Source of the DNA: Begonia masoniana
Taxonomy: Eukaryota > Streptophyta > Magnoliopsida > Cucurbitales > Begoniaceae
Direction of reading: 5' to 3'
Assembly: GCA_022432975.1 (NCBI GenBank)
Contig: CM039503.1
Span: 54,310,466-54,374,465 of the forward strand
Length of the DNA stretch: 64,000 bases
The position numbers and the translations under genes were made by a program. Below the pieces are notes generated by a model. It was not told where the DNA came from. It did not search any database and was given only the letters and a program-made list of their open reading frames with translations. Shown here piece by piece: positions 12,115 through 24,686 of this stretch (position 1 is the stretch's first letter; each line of letters starts with the position of its first letter).

Positions 12115-12425
12115 GTATGTGTGACACCCCGAGTTATCTGAACCCGGTTCGTCACATTCGCTGTTCATGTGTCTAACCGTACTCAAAAATCCATAAAAAT
12201 TTAAAATTTTGCCCATCGTTTAAAACGATATCGTTAAAACATTAAATGTTTGCAGCGGAAAGAAAAGATTACTTTATAGAAGACTCATTATAAAAATCTT
12301 TGAACTAAATAAAATAAGAGAATGAAATCTTGCTTTACATTCACTATCGTTAAAAAAAACGACAATATAACGTTTAAAACTATAAAACCAAAACCTGCAA
12401 TGTGAAACTAGATTTCTAATATAAA

Positions 12426-15076
12426 TGATAAGTGTGTATTTTACACACTTATTTATACTTTTTAGACTTGAAATGAATAGTCTTTCTCAAGTGATTGGAA
12501 GAATTTAACCAAAAGTGTGTAAGTGTGCAGTAAATTATAAAAAGAATAGGAATTGAAGACAAAGAAGAAGAAGAAATCACCAGCAGCGATCGATCTCTAA
12601 TGCAAGACAGAGATCGATCGCCGCATACATACGGAGAGCATAACACCAAAACAAGCAGCGATCGATCTCCATCATAAATTCAGAGACCGATCGCCGTTCA
12701 GATCACCGTACATGGAAGAGAGCAGTGCTTGGAGATTCTGCAAAATTTGAAGGCGGCGATTTGGATAGCGCTCGGATTCTGGCGAGCGAAGTCTGCGATT
12801 TGAGAGCGAGAGCCTTGGCGATTCTGACTTGGCGACTGGAGGAGGACGCAGCAGAACCAGCAGATTCAGGCAAGCTCCGATTGGGTGATTCTGGTTCGGC
12901 GACTTGGAGAGAACAGCGAAGAGCGATTTGTAGAGAGCGCTCAGATTCTGGACTCCACAGAGCAATAGCGAGTGAATGATTCCGGCGACGATCTGGCGAT
13001 TTACAGAGCAGAGTATTCTGCGATTTTGAGAGAGCAGCGACGATGAATAGAAATACGGTCTGATAGGAACGAGGTCTGGGATGACGAGTACAGGCTGGAT
13101 TTCGAGGAACAAAGTAGCTCTGCTACAGCCATGGCAGCAGATATGCACTGATATTTCGTAAAGAGAAAACCAAACAAACTAAATACTGACCGATGCAGAG
13201 AAGGGTAGAACCAGAGGAAGAAGAAGAGGGAAACCCACGACTTGAACTAGGGTTCCTAACCAGTTGCTCTTGCTACCTTTATCAAAGCCGTTCAGATCAC
13301 CGTACATGGAAGAGAGCAGTGCTTGGAGATTCTGCAAATTTGAAGGCGGCGATTTGGATAGCGCTCGGATTCTGGCGAGCGAAGTCTGCGATTTGAGAGC
13401 GAGAGCCTTGGCGATTCTGACTTGGCGACTGGAGGAGGACGCAGCAGAACAGCAGATTCAGGCAAGCTCCGATTGGGTGATTCTGGTTCGGCGACTTGGA
13501 GAGAACAGCGAAGAGCGATTTGTAGAGAGCGCTCAGATTCTGGACTCCACAGAGCAATAGCGAGTGAATGATTCCGGCGACGATCTGGCGATTTACAGAG
13601 CAGAGTATTCTGCGATTTTGAGAGAGCAGCGACGATGAATAGAAATACGGTCTGATAGGAACGAGGTCTGGGATGACGAGTACAGGCGGATTTCGAGGAA
13701 CAAAGTAGCTCTGCTACAGCCATGGCAGCAGATATGCACTGATATTTCGTAAAGAGAAAACCAAACAAACTAAATACTGAAGTATTGTCTTCCCAACAGA
13801 GTAGCTGTAGATTGACCAGCACTCTCCATAAGGAAAGCAGCGATCGATCTCTGCAATTGCTAGAGATCGATCGCCATACATAGAAGAGAATGAAGGCAAC
13901 TGATCGCTTGCAATTTTAAGAGCCAACCACAGCCGCGATCAATCTCTAGGACATGAAGAGATCGATCGGTACACATATCGCTACACAAGACTTGCAAGGG
14001 ATGCCGCGATCGATCTCTGTAACTTGGCAGAGATCGATCGCTGATAAAAATGTTAATATGGAAAAGATTATATTTTTTAATCTAAACCGTTCACTTGAAG
14101 GCAGCAGCTAATCTCAACCGTCAATCTTAGGAGAGAGACTTTTTGACCTAAAGAATAAGATAAAAAAGGGAGAGCAGCCCCAATTGAGAGGATTCTGAAT
14201 TCAGCGAAGAGGAGTCGGCAGCGAGCAATCCGACGGCGATTTTCAGAGAGGAGGGCGATCAGGCTATTTTTATTATAGTTTTTCTTTTCTTTTTCTTTTC
14301 CTTTCCACTGTTTTATTATGCAACTATTTAATATTATTGTTGTTTACTTTTATTTTTGCATGAACTAAATTTCCTGTTCTAGGGTTTCGATGTAGCTTTA
14401 CTATGATTGTTTATTTTTCTTAATTCAATTAGTTAATTTTCTGTTTCTGTTCTGTGTTGAGTAATCTATTCTGAACGTAATGCTTAGGTTTGATTGATCA
14501 CCAAAACTAAGAACTTTAGGGTTGATTCGGGATGCGAGAGCGGAGAATTTAACCGTGCACTGAATAGTTTGCCATGAAAAGGATATTAGGCTAGAGATAG
14601 CTAATGCGTTCATGTGGTAGTATAATTTCTCATTCTTAATGTATTCAATTAATTCTCAGGATTAGAGACCGAGAGGTAATAATTCGTTAATTGAATAAGT
14701 TTATTTTTGCTCGAGAGAGATTGATAAATATTTTCGTGAAATTGCCATCAACACATAGAAATAGGATTTAACTATTTGAATTAGGTCTGATAAATAGGAT
14801 TAGCTAAGTGAAATCGAAACCCTAGATTTTCTCATCATATAATCTTACTTCTTTATTTTTAAATCTTTTATTTAAATTGCTGCTTAATTTTATTTGAATT
14901 ATTATTTTAGTTTTAAAATCTAAATCACAAAAATTATTATTTCATTTCAAATTAAACTAAAATTTAGATACTCAATATTTAACATAATTATTCCTCGTGG
15001 GATCGACACTCGTACTTTTATATACACTTTATTACTTTTGCGACACGTGCACTTGCGTATACGATTTTTCGCAACA
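12426..15076 (+). repeat. 5' LTR of the Athila-type element
   Basis: 2,651 bp, about 490 bp longer than the 3' LTR because of an internal tandem duplication (units 12693-13286 and 13287 to about 13782). It carries five roughly 40-bp hairpins built on CGATCGATCTCT near 12585-12624, 12655-12695, 13837-13877, 13932-13970 and 14003-14043. Confidence 0.9.
12693..13782 (+). repeat. tandem duplication inside the 5' LTR
   Basis: Two copies of a segment starting GCCGTTCAGATCACC, at 12693 and 13287 (offset 594 bp), nearly identical over about 490 bp. The first copy also carries about 100 bp (about 13187-13286) that the second lacks. The 3' LTR has a single copy followed by the 100-bp piece. This explains the duplicated small frames here, which are not genes. 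Confidence 0.85.
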
Positions 15077-15082
15077 AGTTTT

Positions 15083-15100
15083 TGGCGCCGTTGCCGGGGA
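15083..15100 (+). other. primer binding site, tRNA-Asp type
   Basis: TGGCGCCGTTGCCGGGGA lies 6 nt downstream of the 5' LTR end. It is the complement of the 3' end of plant tRNA-Asp, the usual primer of Athila/Tat-lineage elements. Confidence 0.85.
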
Positions 15101-15292
15101 ATAAATTTTGTTATTTTTTTGAATTATTTGATTTTAGTTTATATTTGAATTTTCTTTTCCTGTTAGATCTAAATTGAATTATTTGCACATTGCAGGTGCA
15201 TGCGAAAATTAGGTACTGCCAACCTAATCCCTATCGATCTTGAAATTGAACGAACTTGCCGTAAAAATCGAAGGGAAACAAGATAAGCAATT

Positions 15293-17566
15293 ATGGCAGC
15301 TAATCAAAATGCAGATGATCAAAATGCTCACATACCACAGATGGTCGGGGTTGAGGCAGTCGAAAGAAGGACTTTGTTGGATTATGTTATGCCATCCATG
15401 GACGGGGTTCAATCAGCAATCCGAAAACCGGCTATCACGTGCAATAATTTTGAAATAAAGCCGGGTACAATACAAATGATTCAACAATATTAATTTTGTG
15501 GTCTACCTAACGAGGATCCCAAGGATCATATTGCTAGCTTTGTCGAGGTTTGTGATACATTCAAATACCATAATGTCTCTGAGGATGCTATCAAGCTCAG
15601 GTTATTCCCCTTCACGCTAAGAGATCGCGCAAAGAATTGGTTACACTCCTTACCGCCAGGCTCAATTACAACGTGGAACGAATTGGTTCAGAAATTTTTA
15701 TCTAAGTTCTTTCCCTTTGAAAAGATGGCAAGACTCCGAAATGAGATCACCAATTTTACTCAATATGATAGCGAGACAGTTTATGAATCATGGGGCCGAT
15801 TCAAGGAGCTTTTGAGAAAATGCCCCCAGCATGGTCTACCACAATGGATGCAAATACAGACATTCTTCATCGGCCTATCAAGTTCTACACGGACGCTTGT
15901 CAACTCAGCAGCTGGTGGATCACTATTATCTAAGACAGAAGTGGAGGCATTTAACCTGTTAGAAGAGTTATCCCTAACTAATGATCAGTGCCCGGTTGAA
16001 CGTCAGATTTTGAGGAGGCAGTCAAATACCCCAGAAATGGAGGCGATAAAAGCATTGACTACACAAATTGCATCCCTCACTCAGCACATTCAAGGAAATC
16101 AAGTTTCAGTTAATGCAATTCATTCTCCGATCAATCAATGTCAGTGGTGCCAAAGACCACATGCTAGTGAAAACTGTCAGCAAGGGAACCAAATGGCTAA
16201 TAGTTCATCTGAACAAGCTCAATTTGTGAGAAATTATACTAGACCAACATACCAGAATTCAGGGAACTATTTTAATGGGGGGCGCAACAATCACCCAAAT
16301 TTTTCATGGCAAAATCAGAACAACACCGTGCAATTACCTCAAGTGCATCAGCCGGGACCTCAGTTTCCTGAAAGACAATCTAATCTGGAGGAATTAATTG
16401 CCAAAATGGGAGAACGCACCAACAATATAATTGCTGAAATGGGAGAGCACACAAATAAATTTATGGCTGAAACAAGAACCACCTTGCAGAATCAGTCGGC
16501 CCAAATTCGAAGCCTAGAAATGCAAATGGGCCAGATGGCAGCTGCACTAAATGGACGCCCACCAGGTACATTGCCCAGTTCTACTGAAATCAACCCCAGA
16601 GAACAATGCAATGCCATTACACTTAGGAGTGGAAAAGTGATTGTAAATTGTACTAAGGAAAATAAGAAAATGGTCGCACATGACGGAGTGCATTCGTCAT
16701 CATCCGAGTCCACACCAAAGGATCAAGAGCTACTGGAAGCTTCACCTCAGATTCCAAAGGAGATCCTCTCAAAAGTTCCTTTTCCACAAAGACTGAAAAA
16801 TGTGAAGCTTGATAATCAGTTTTCTAAGTTTCTTGATATCTTCAAAAAGCTCCACATCAATATTCCATTCGCAGAGGCACTCGAGCAAATGCCTAAATAT
16901 GCAAAGTTTCTGAAAGACATCTTGTCTCATAAACGGAAAATTGACAAATATGGCACGATCGCTTTGACTGAGGAATGTAGTGCCATTGTTCAACGGAAGC
17001 TTCCACAAAAATTGAAAGATCCGGGAAGTTTCACCATACCATGTGCAATTGGGGAGTCCATTTTTGAGCGGGCATTATGTGATTTGGGTGCTAGTATAAA
17101 TTTGATGCCGCTATCTATATTTCGTAAGCTGGGTATTGGTGAAGCAAAGCCCACCAGTGTAATCCTACAGATGGCCGATCGCTCTATAAAGCATCCGTAT
17201 GGGGTGATTGAAGATGTCCTTGTCAAAGTCGACAAGTTTATTTTTCCCGCTGACTTCTTGATTCTCAATATGGACGAAGACCGAAGCATCCCGATAATAT
17301 TAGGTCGACCATTTTTAGCAACAGGGGGAGCTGTTATTGATCTAAGAAAAGGAGAGCTCAAATTGCAAGTTTATGATGACGAGGTGACATTCAAAGCATA
17401 TAAATCTATAAATTACCCAACAGCTAGCAATGAACCAATTGCCGATAATGTGCCAGACAAAGCGCTTCCTGAAATTGATAAATTAGTAAACGGAAAAAGA
17501 GCGAAGCCATATCTTAACGGGATGTTTAAAAATGATACAACCATTATTCTCCGTGCACCAGACTAG
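15293..17566 (+). pseudogene. Athila-type gag-protease with one premature stop
   Basis: One frame from ATG 15293 (MAANQNADDQNAH) to TAG 17566, about 757 codons, broken by a single in-frame TAA at 15491-15493. After the stop it continues with FCGLPNEDPKDHIASF, then RDRAKNWLHSLPPGS and the plant retrotransposon gag domain (WGRFKELLRKCPQHGLP). A CQWCQRPHASENC zinc-knuckle-like motif occurs near 16140-16180. The C-terminal third is an aspartic protease: CDLGASINLMP near 17080-17115 has D-L-G-A in place of the usual D-S/T-G-A, as is common in Athila/Tat proteins. Then come HPYGVIEDVLVKV and IPIILGRPFLATGG. The stop-free part opens at Met 15683. It packages RNA and processes gag; no pol follows. 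Confidence 0.85.
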
Positions 17567-20085
17567 CAAGAGGCTTACAACGTCAAGCTGATGACGCTAA
17601 AACAAGCGCTTGGTGGGAGGCAACCCACCCAAGTATCCTTTTTAATTTTTATTTTTATTTTTATTTCATTTTATTAGTATTAAATTAAAAAAAAAAAAAA
17701 AAAACAACAAAATAAATAAAAATAAAAATAATCATCTCTTGTAACCCATTTGTTATTTATTTTATTTTTTGTTTTTATTTATTTCTTATCATTATTATTA
17801 GTATTTCTATTTTTATGTTTTAGTTTCTTATATCATTTTATTTTCTCTATTTTCTTTATTTCTTGTCTTTTATTTTTATTTTTCTTTAAATAGGTTCCGA
17901 TTAAGTCATTTTATTTTCTTTTTATCATTTAATTTCTTCTTTCTTACTGTTATTTTTAATTTTCTTTAGTTTCTTATTTTATTGTCTTTTATTTATTTAT
18001 TGTTTCTTTTATGTTATTTATTTTTCTGCTTATTAATAAGGTCTAATTTAGTTATCTTAAATTCTGTTATTCATTTTATCATTTTATTTAATTTTAATTT
18101 TAATTTTTTTTTGTTATGTTATTTATTATTTTCTTTTCTTTTTATCTTTCTTTTTCTTGTTCTAAGTAATTTTTATTTTAGATTAATTAGCCATTATTCC
18201 TGAATTTATTTTTCCTTATAATTTTTATTTTCTTTTATTTTCCTTTATTTTATTTATTGTATTCTGTTTCTATTTCTATTTTTTAATTCGTTCCTTTTAT
18301 CTTTCTTTCTTTTTATTTTCTTCTTACTTAATTTTTTCTCTCGTATTTTCATTTCCCGTTTCAAGTATTTTCATTTTCGGTTTTTATTTCTTCATTTAGT
18401 TGTTTATAATAAAAAAAAAAAAAAAAAAAAAAAAAAAGTTCTTGATAGATTGCTCTCTTCGACTGAAGCTCCTCTACACTACTGCCGGGCCCCGCATGAG
18501 GTACACTATTCCCTTTCCTAATTTTTGTGTATGATTTATTCTTTACATTGAGGACAATGTTTATTTCAAGTTTGGGGGGGGTTTATTTGGATATTATTTT
18601 AACTTGATAAACATGTTTAGATTAGTAAGTCTGCTTAATATTTTGAATTTTATGGTATGATTATTTATTTCATTGTTTAAGTGTCGATGACTGCAACGTT
18701 GATTAATGCATGTTTCAACTTCTGAATAGATTCTGAGATAGTATGATTTGTGATAGTAGCATTGATTGGAACTTAGGAAGTTAGACTTGTTTGTGTGGAA
18801 TTGTTCATTCTTGTTTAAATTTAGCTGATAATGATATAAATTGTTGTCTTGAGATCGAGAGCCTAAACACAGTAAGGGAGTGCTTGAGTGTAAACACTGA
18901 AAGGGAGTGAGCTCCATTTAAATTTAGTGAGTGATTAGTGAGTATTCAATTGTTCTTGGTTTTGCCCTGCATTCATGAATATAAATTGTGATTTTTGCAG
19001 AAATAAGAGAATGACTTAGGCCATTTTTGATTCGTTTGAGCCTTTATTGACATACCTCATTTGTGTCATTTAAATGGCACCCTTAGTCTCCTATTTGAGC
19101 CTTTATTTACCACTATTTTGTCAACCCTAACTTAACCTACCCTGAAATTATTTTGACTATCCTGTTTATTGAGCACAGGGTTGTGGGTACATTTTATGGG
19201 GAGAGTTGGAGAAAGTAGTGGTGAGAATCAGAGCTAACTCTTTTGTCAATTGTCTAAGTTGTCAGTATTTTGGGATTTTATTTATTCTTCTTTTATATTT
19301 TTCAGTGATTAAAGTTGTAAAAAAAAAAAAAAAAAAAAAAAAAGTTATTAAAAAAAAAAAAAAAAAAAAAAATTGTTCAGTAGTAGAACAATTTCTTATA
19401 TGCTATTTCATTTATTGTTATTGCTAGGATTTGTAGTTTATGTTTGTTAATAAAGACATTGACAAAGGAGTTGGTTTTGAAAAATAGAGAGTAAGACAAG
19501 TTTGGGGGGATTATTGAGTTAATTGATTAGAAAAGAGTTCAAGTGAGTGTAAGGAGTGAGGGTGACATAAGGATGGATTGTGCTCTAGAGTTTCGCTTGA
19601 ATCCAAAAATTTCCTACCTTATAAACCCGGCCTTACATTACAAGCTTAATTAAAGACCTATCGACTTTTATTCTGTTTACTCATATTTGTTATTAGTGAA
19701 TAATGGGCAAGACTGATGAACAATAAGAGTGGATGGAGTGACTCTGAGTGGTATTTTTGATTTCCCTTCTCATAAGACACAAGTATAGATCTATCAGTTA
19801 AACGATAATGAATTTGAGCATGTACACACACAAGTATTTCTGATTAAATTTTTCTCAATGCGATATCATGAGTTGTATTATTGAAAGTGTTTATTTCGAT
19901 GGTTGTTTGCATGCAAATATCAAGCTGAGAAAAAATACTGCGAACTGTGATTTAGATAATTTTACCATGGAAATTTTAAATATTCTGCAGACTTAAAATT
20001 TTAGAAAATTCTGGATAAACTTTGTTAGATTTCTATGCTTATTGTTGTTCGCTTGAGGACAAGCTTTCATTCAAGTTTGGGGGTG
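17567..20085 (+). other. non-coding 3' internal region of the Athila-type element
   Basis: T-rich, low-complexity DNA downstream of gag-protease, with GGTGGGAGGCAACCCACCC near 17611 and long A runs at 18411-18437, 19319-19343 and 19350-19372. Three CAAGTTTGGGGG polypurine-like motifs occur near 18567, 19496 and 20072, the last directly abutting the 3' LTR. The first and last are preceded by TTGAGGACAA. I see no RT, integrase or env-like frame. Confidence 0.8.
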
Positions 20086-22244
20086 TGATAAGTGTGCATT
20101 TTACACACTTATTTATACTTTTTAGACTTGAAATGAATAGTCTTTCTCAAGTGATTGGAAGAATTTAACCAAAAGTGTGTAAGTGTGCAGTAAATTATAA
20201 AAAGAATAGGAATTGAAGACAAAGAAGAAGAAGAAATCACCAGCAGCGATCGATCTCTAATGCAAGACAGAGATCGATCGCCGCATACATACGGAGAGCA
20301 TAACACCAAAACAAGCAGCGATCGATCTCCATCATAAATTCAGAGACCGATCGCCGTTCAGATCACCGTACATGGAAGAGAGCAGTGCTTGGAGATTCTG
20401 CAAAATTTGAAGGCGGCGATTTGGATAGCGCTCGGATTCTGGCGAGCGAAGTCTGCGATTTGAGAGCGAGAGCCTTGGCGATTCTGACTTGGCGACTGGA
20501 GGAGGACGCAGCAGAACCAGCAGATTCAGGCAAGCTCCGATTAGGTGATTCTGGTTCGGCGACTTGGAGAGAACAGCGAAGAGCGATTTGTAGAGAGCGC
20601 TCAGATTCTGGACTCCACAGAGCAATAGCGAGTGAATGATTCCGGCGACGATCTGGCGATTTACAGAGCAGAGTATTCTGCGATTTTGAGAGAGCAGCGA
20701 CGATGAATAGAAATACGGTCTGATAGGAACGAGGTCTGGGATGACGAGTACAGGCTGGATTTCGAGGAACAAAGGGCTAGCTCTGCTACAGCCATGGCAG
20801 CAGATATGCACTGATATTTCGTAAAGAGAAAACCAAACAAACTAAATACTGAACCGATGCAGAGAAGGGTAGAACCAGAGGAAGAAGAAGAGGGAAACCC
20901 ACGACTTGAACTAGGGTTCCTAACCAGTTGCTCTTGCTACCTTTATCAAAGTATTGTCTTCCCAACAGAGTAGCTGTAGATTGACCAGCACTCTCCATAA
21001 GGAAAGCAGCGATCGATCTCTGCAATTGCTAGAGATCGATCGCCATACATAGAAGAGAATGAAGGCAACTGATCGCTTGTAATTTTAAGAGCAAACCACA
21101 GCCGCGATCAATCTCTAGGACATGAAGAGATCGATCGGTACACATATCGCTACACAAGACTTGCAAGGGATGCCGCGATCGATCTCTGTAACTTGGCAGA
21201 GATCGATCGCTGATAAAAATGTTAATATGGAAAGATTATATTTTTTAATCTAAACCGTTCACTTGAAGGCAGCAGCTAATCTCAACCGTCAATCTTAGGA
21301 GAGAGACTTTTTGACCTAAAGAATAAGATAAAAAAGGGAGAGCAGCCCCAATTGAGAGGATTCTGAATTCAGCGAAGAGGAGTCGGCAGCGAGCAATCCG
21401 ACGGCGATTTTCAGAGAGGAGGGCGATCAGGCTATTTTTATTATAGTTTTTCTTTTCTTTTTCTTTTCCTTTCCACTGTTTTATTATGCAACTATTTAAT
21501 ATTATTGTTGTTTACTTTTATTTTTGCATGAACTAAATTTCCTGTTCTAGGGTTTCGATGTAGCTTTACTATGATTGTTTATTTTTCTTAATTCAATCAG
21601 TTAATTTTCTGTTTCTGTTCTGTGTTGAGTAATCTATTCTGAACGTAATGCTTAGGTTTGATTGATCACCAAAACTAAGAACTTTAGGGTTGATTCGGGA
21701 TGCGAGAGCGGAGAATTTAACCGTGCACTGAATAGTTTGCCATGAAAAGGATATTAGGCTAGAGATAGCTAATGCGTTCATGTGGTAGTATAATTTCTCA
21801 TTCTTAATGTATTCAATTAATTCTCAGGATTAGAGACCGAGAGGTAATAATTCGTTAATTGAATAAGTTTATTTTTGCTCGAGAGAGATTGATAAATATT
21901 TTCGTGAAATTGCCATCAACACATAGAAATAGGATTTAACTATTTGAATTAGGTCTGATAAATAGGATTAGCTAAGTGAAATCGAAACCCTAGATTTTCT
22001 CATCATATAATCTTACTTCTTTATTTTTAAATCTTTTATTTAAATTGCTGCTTAATTTTATTTGAATTATTATTTTAGTTTTAAAATCTAAATCAAAAAA
22101 ATTATTATTTCATTTCAAATTAAACTAAAATTTAGATACTCAATATTTAACATAATTATTCCTCGTGGGATCGACACTCGTACTTTTATATACACTTTAT
22201 TACTTTTGCGACACGTGCACTTGCGTATACGATTTTTCGCAACA
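20086..22244 (+). repeat. 3' LTR of the Athila-type element
   Basis: 2,159 bp, nearly identical to the 5' LTR except that it lacks the tandem duplication and carries a few single-base differences. It contains the same five CGATCGATCTCT hairpins. Confidence 0.9.
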
Positions 22245-24670
22245 ATAATACCAAAATATATTCATACATCAAAATAGACACTATCATTTAAAGACAACTA
22301 AACTTGTCATTTACATACAAATCTGCAACTTCAAAACCTTTTGTCCATACATTATCCCAAAATTACCTATGCATTTGCCCACAGGTCAAAATCGCCCTAG
22401 CGGCTACAAGCACACCCCATGGACGTCCTCCACCAACTGCTCCATCAACCTTCTTGAGGATCGAGGCCCTCACCTGTATCAAATTCACCTACACCACAAA
22501 ATAAACTAATGAGCCTAATGCTCAGTAAGTGATGTAGAGTAAAATAAAATGCATGCTCATGATTATTCTATGCTGTTCATAAAAACATGTACTGAGTCTT
22601 CTTTATTTTTCTTGCATGACATGAGTTATTGGGTACTGCTTCTAGAGAAGAGATGGCCTAACTGATTGTCCACCTGGCAGGACGACCAACTCGCTCTAGG
22701 GGAAGTGGAATGACATATATGACAGTCCCTCTGACGGAACCGGTTCCTCTGTCCGAACTACCAAACTCAGTTCCCTACCCGCAACAACTATTACGTATTT
22801 TACTGTTCTATATTCTGTTACGCTTGTTTACATGAAACTATGTATAAAAACCATTTTCTATGCTTTAGGAAAACCATGATGCATGATTACATGTTGCACA
22901 CACATCCTTCAATTCTATTACATAATATAAACTAATAAGCAAATCATTCATTAAACAAACAACTAGCATAATTAACTCACTCATAACCTAAGAGTTCTAC
23001 CCAACCAACTCTCAAAACTACATTCACCAAATCCTCAATCTCATAATCTTTTGTGGTGTAGGCTAATCGGCCAAAACGCATGCATACATACACTTACCTC
23101 GTCTCTTGAGTTTGGTTTCGTTAATGTGCTCAAGTTCCTTCTTGACTTGTATGCCTAAAGTGTAATACCCGGTTTTACGAGATATTAATATTATATTATA
23201 TGATGGTATTTTTGTAAATATGTCAAATCAGGTCTGTTTTGCGAACGGAGAGCTTTATTACAATCCTAACGATTAATAGGAATTTTAAGAAATTTGCGGG
23301 ATTTTTCGGAGTAATAACGCTATATTTCGAGTAATTAAGTTTCTCGTAATATAAAGGACGTTTTAGTAAAAATAGTAAACGAGGTCCGATTTGTGAACAG
23401 ACAGTTTTAATAAATCTCAAATAATAAGTTGGACCTATTGGTGAAATAAGAAAATTTGGAGAAACCGAACAGTTAGCCGATTCACGAAATGAAGAACGAA
23501 ACGAATATAAAATATGTACTAAGGGCAAAATGGTAATTTTGCAAACCAAATTTTATTAAAAACATCAAATCCCTTTCTTCCTTCACGAAAAACGCCAGAA
23601 CCAATTTTTTCTCCTTTTCTTCCTTCGCGCTTCCTCTCTGCCCGCGGCGAGTTCTCCTCCGTTCCGACCTCCGTTTTTCCTCCATTCGTCTTCCGTTCTT
23701 CGCGTTTTCTCTTCCAATCGACGCTCTAGGTATGAATCTATAGTTTTATAACGTTAGTTTTTGATTTTTAGAAAGTTATACGATTAGGGTTTCGTTTAGA
23801 TTATCGTTGAAAATGCGGTTTAGGGTCCGAAATTAATAGCTTTATTGTGATTGATGATATAAAGGACGTATTGAACGTATTGGATAAAGTTAGAGTGATT
23901 TGTGAGAAACGTTAAAATTGGAGGATTTTTGGGTTTTTAGGAAAAACTCGTATTTGTGATTTTAAACTATCGAGTGTTAATCGTTGTTTAAATACTTCGA
24001 TTAGTTAAGATAAAGCTTTAGGAAATTTCCTTAGTTAAGGTTTTGTTGAATTCGAACGATTAGAAGTTTAAACGCGTGGTATTGATAATCGTTGTGTTTT
24101 GCTTCAGACAAACAACGCTCGTGGACGGAGCTTGAGCTGCTTTGGACACGAGGTAAGTTCTCGTGACTTACTCTGGCCGATTGGCCTACACCGTACGGCG
24201 AAGTCATCTCGAGGAATCTTGAGGATTTGTTTGTTTAAATCGTTTTGGTTTGGGTAGTTAGAAGTAGTTGTTTTTATATGTTGTTTGTTTATCGTCTTGA
24301 TGGTACACATGTGATTGTTTACTTTATGTTATATTGAACTGTTCACGCATCATGGTTTTAAAACGTCATGAAAATGAATTTACGCACGGATTTCATGAAA
24401 AGAACATGCATGTAAAGGCAAATAAAGTATCATAGTAAACAACCATGACATGGGGTTATCAAGGATGAGGTTCAGACCTGGCGTTCCGTGGTGAGCGAGT
24501 TTCCCTCCCTTCAGATGGTGTGGGTTGTCTAACCGCTGGACGTGCCCTATCTATCTGTCGAGCGTTTCCGATAACCATAGACTGACACGTACTGATATAT
24601 GAACTGACATGGACTGTTTTCATAGCATCGAGCATACATGATCATGCATAGGCATTTACGTAGAGCTTAC

Positions 24671-24686
24671 TGAGATTTTTATCTCA
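24671..24686 (+). other. conserved LTR hairpin (best copy)
   Basis: TGAGAT-TTTT-ATCTCA. Equivalent stems with different bases occur in related LTRs at 8869-8883, 22510-22524, 29987-30004 (and its twin in the other LTR near 37155) and 40492-40506, always next to the GTAGGTGA/TCACCTAC landmark. Confidence 0.6.

Larger units (their letters stand above)
12426..22244 (+). mobile_element. Athila-type gag-only non-autonomous LTR retrotransposon
   Basis: 9.8-kb element with LTRs 12426-15076 and 20086-22244 starting TGATAAGTGTG and ending TTTTTCGCAACA. Flanking 5-mers are ATAAA and ATAAT, an imperfect TSD with 4 of 5 matching. It has a tRNA-Asp-type primer binding site at 15083-15100 and a polypurine tract at 20073-20085. 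The only coding region is gag-protease (15293-17566). No reverse transcriptase, RNase H or integrase is visible in the 2.5 kb that follows, which fits a terminal-repeat-with-gag (TR-GAG) element dependent on an autonomous partner. Apart from an internal duplication the two LTRs differ at only a few positions, so the insertion is young. It sits inside solo LTR C. Confidence 0.9.

Noticed and set aside
12725..13822. Several overlapping frames of 84-176 codons on both strands
   Set aside because: Produced by the duplicated GC-rich LTR segment. No protein similarity, and they recur in the 3' LTR.
17982..18203. 73-codon hydrophobic frame (possible small membrane protein or env-like remnant)
   Set aside because: It is a T-rich homopolymeric translation (Phe/Leu only) with no motif.
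18411..19372. Long A runs that could be retrogene or LINE poly-A tails
   Set aside because: They lie inside the Athila-type internal region with no adjacent coding relic or TSD. Treated as low-complexity sequence.
22304..22504. Possible short gene between the Athila-type element and solo LTR D
   Set aside because: The sequence is part of solo LTR C by shared landmarks. The frame has no similarity.
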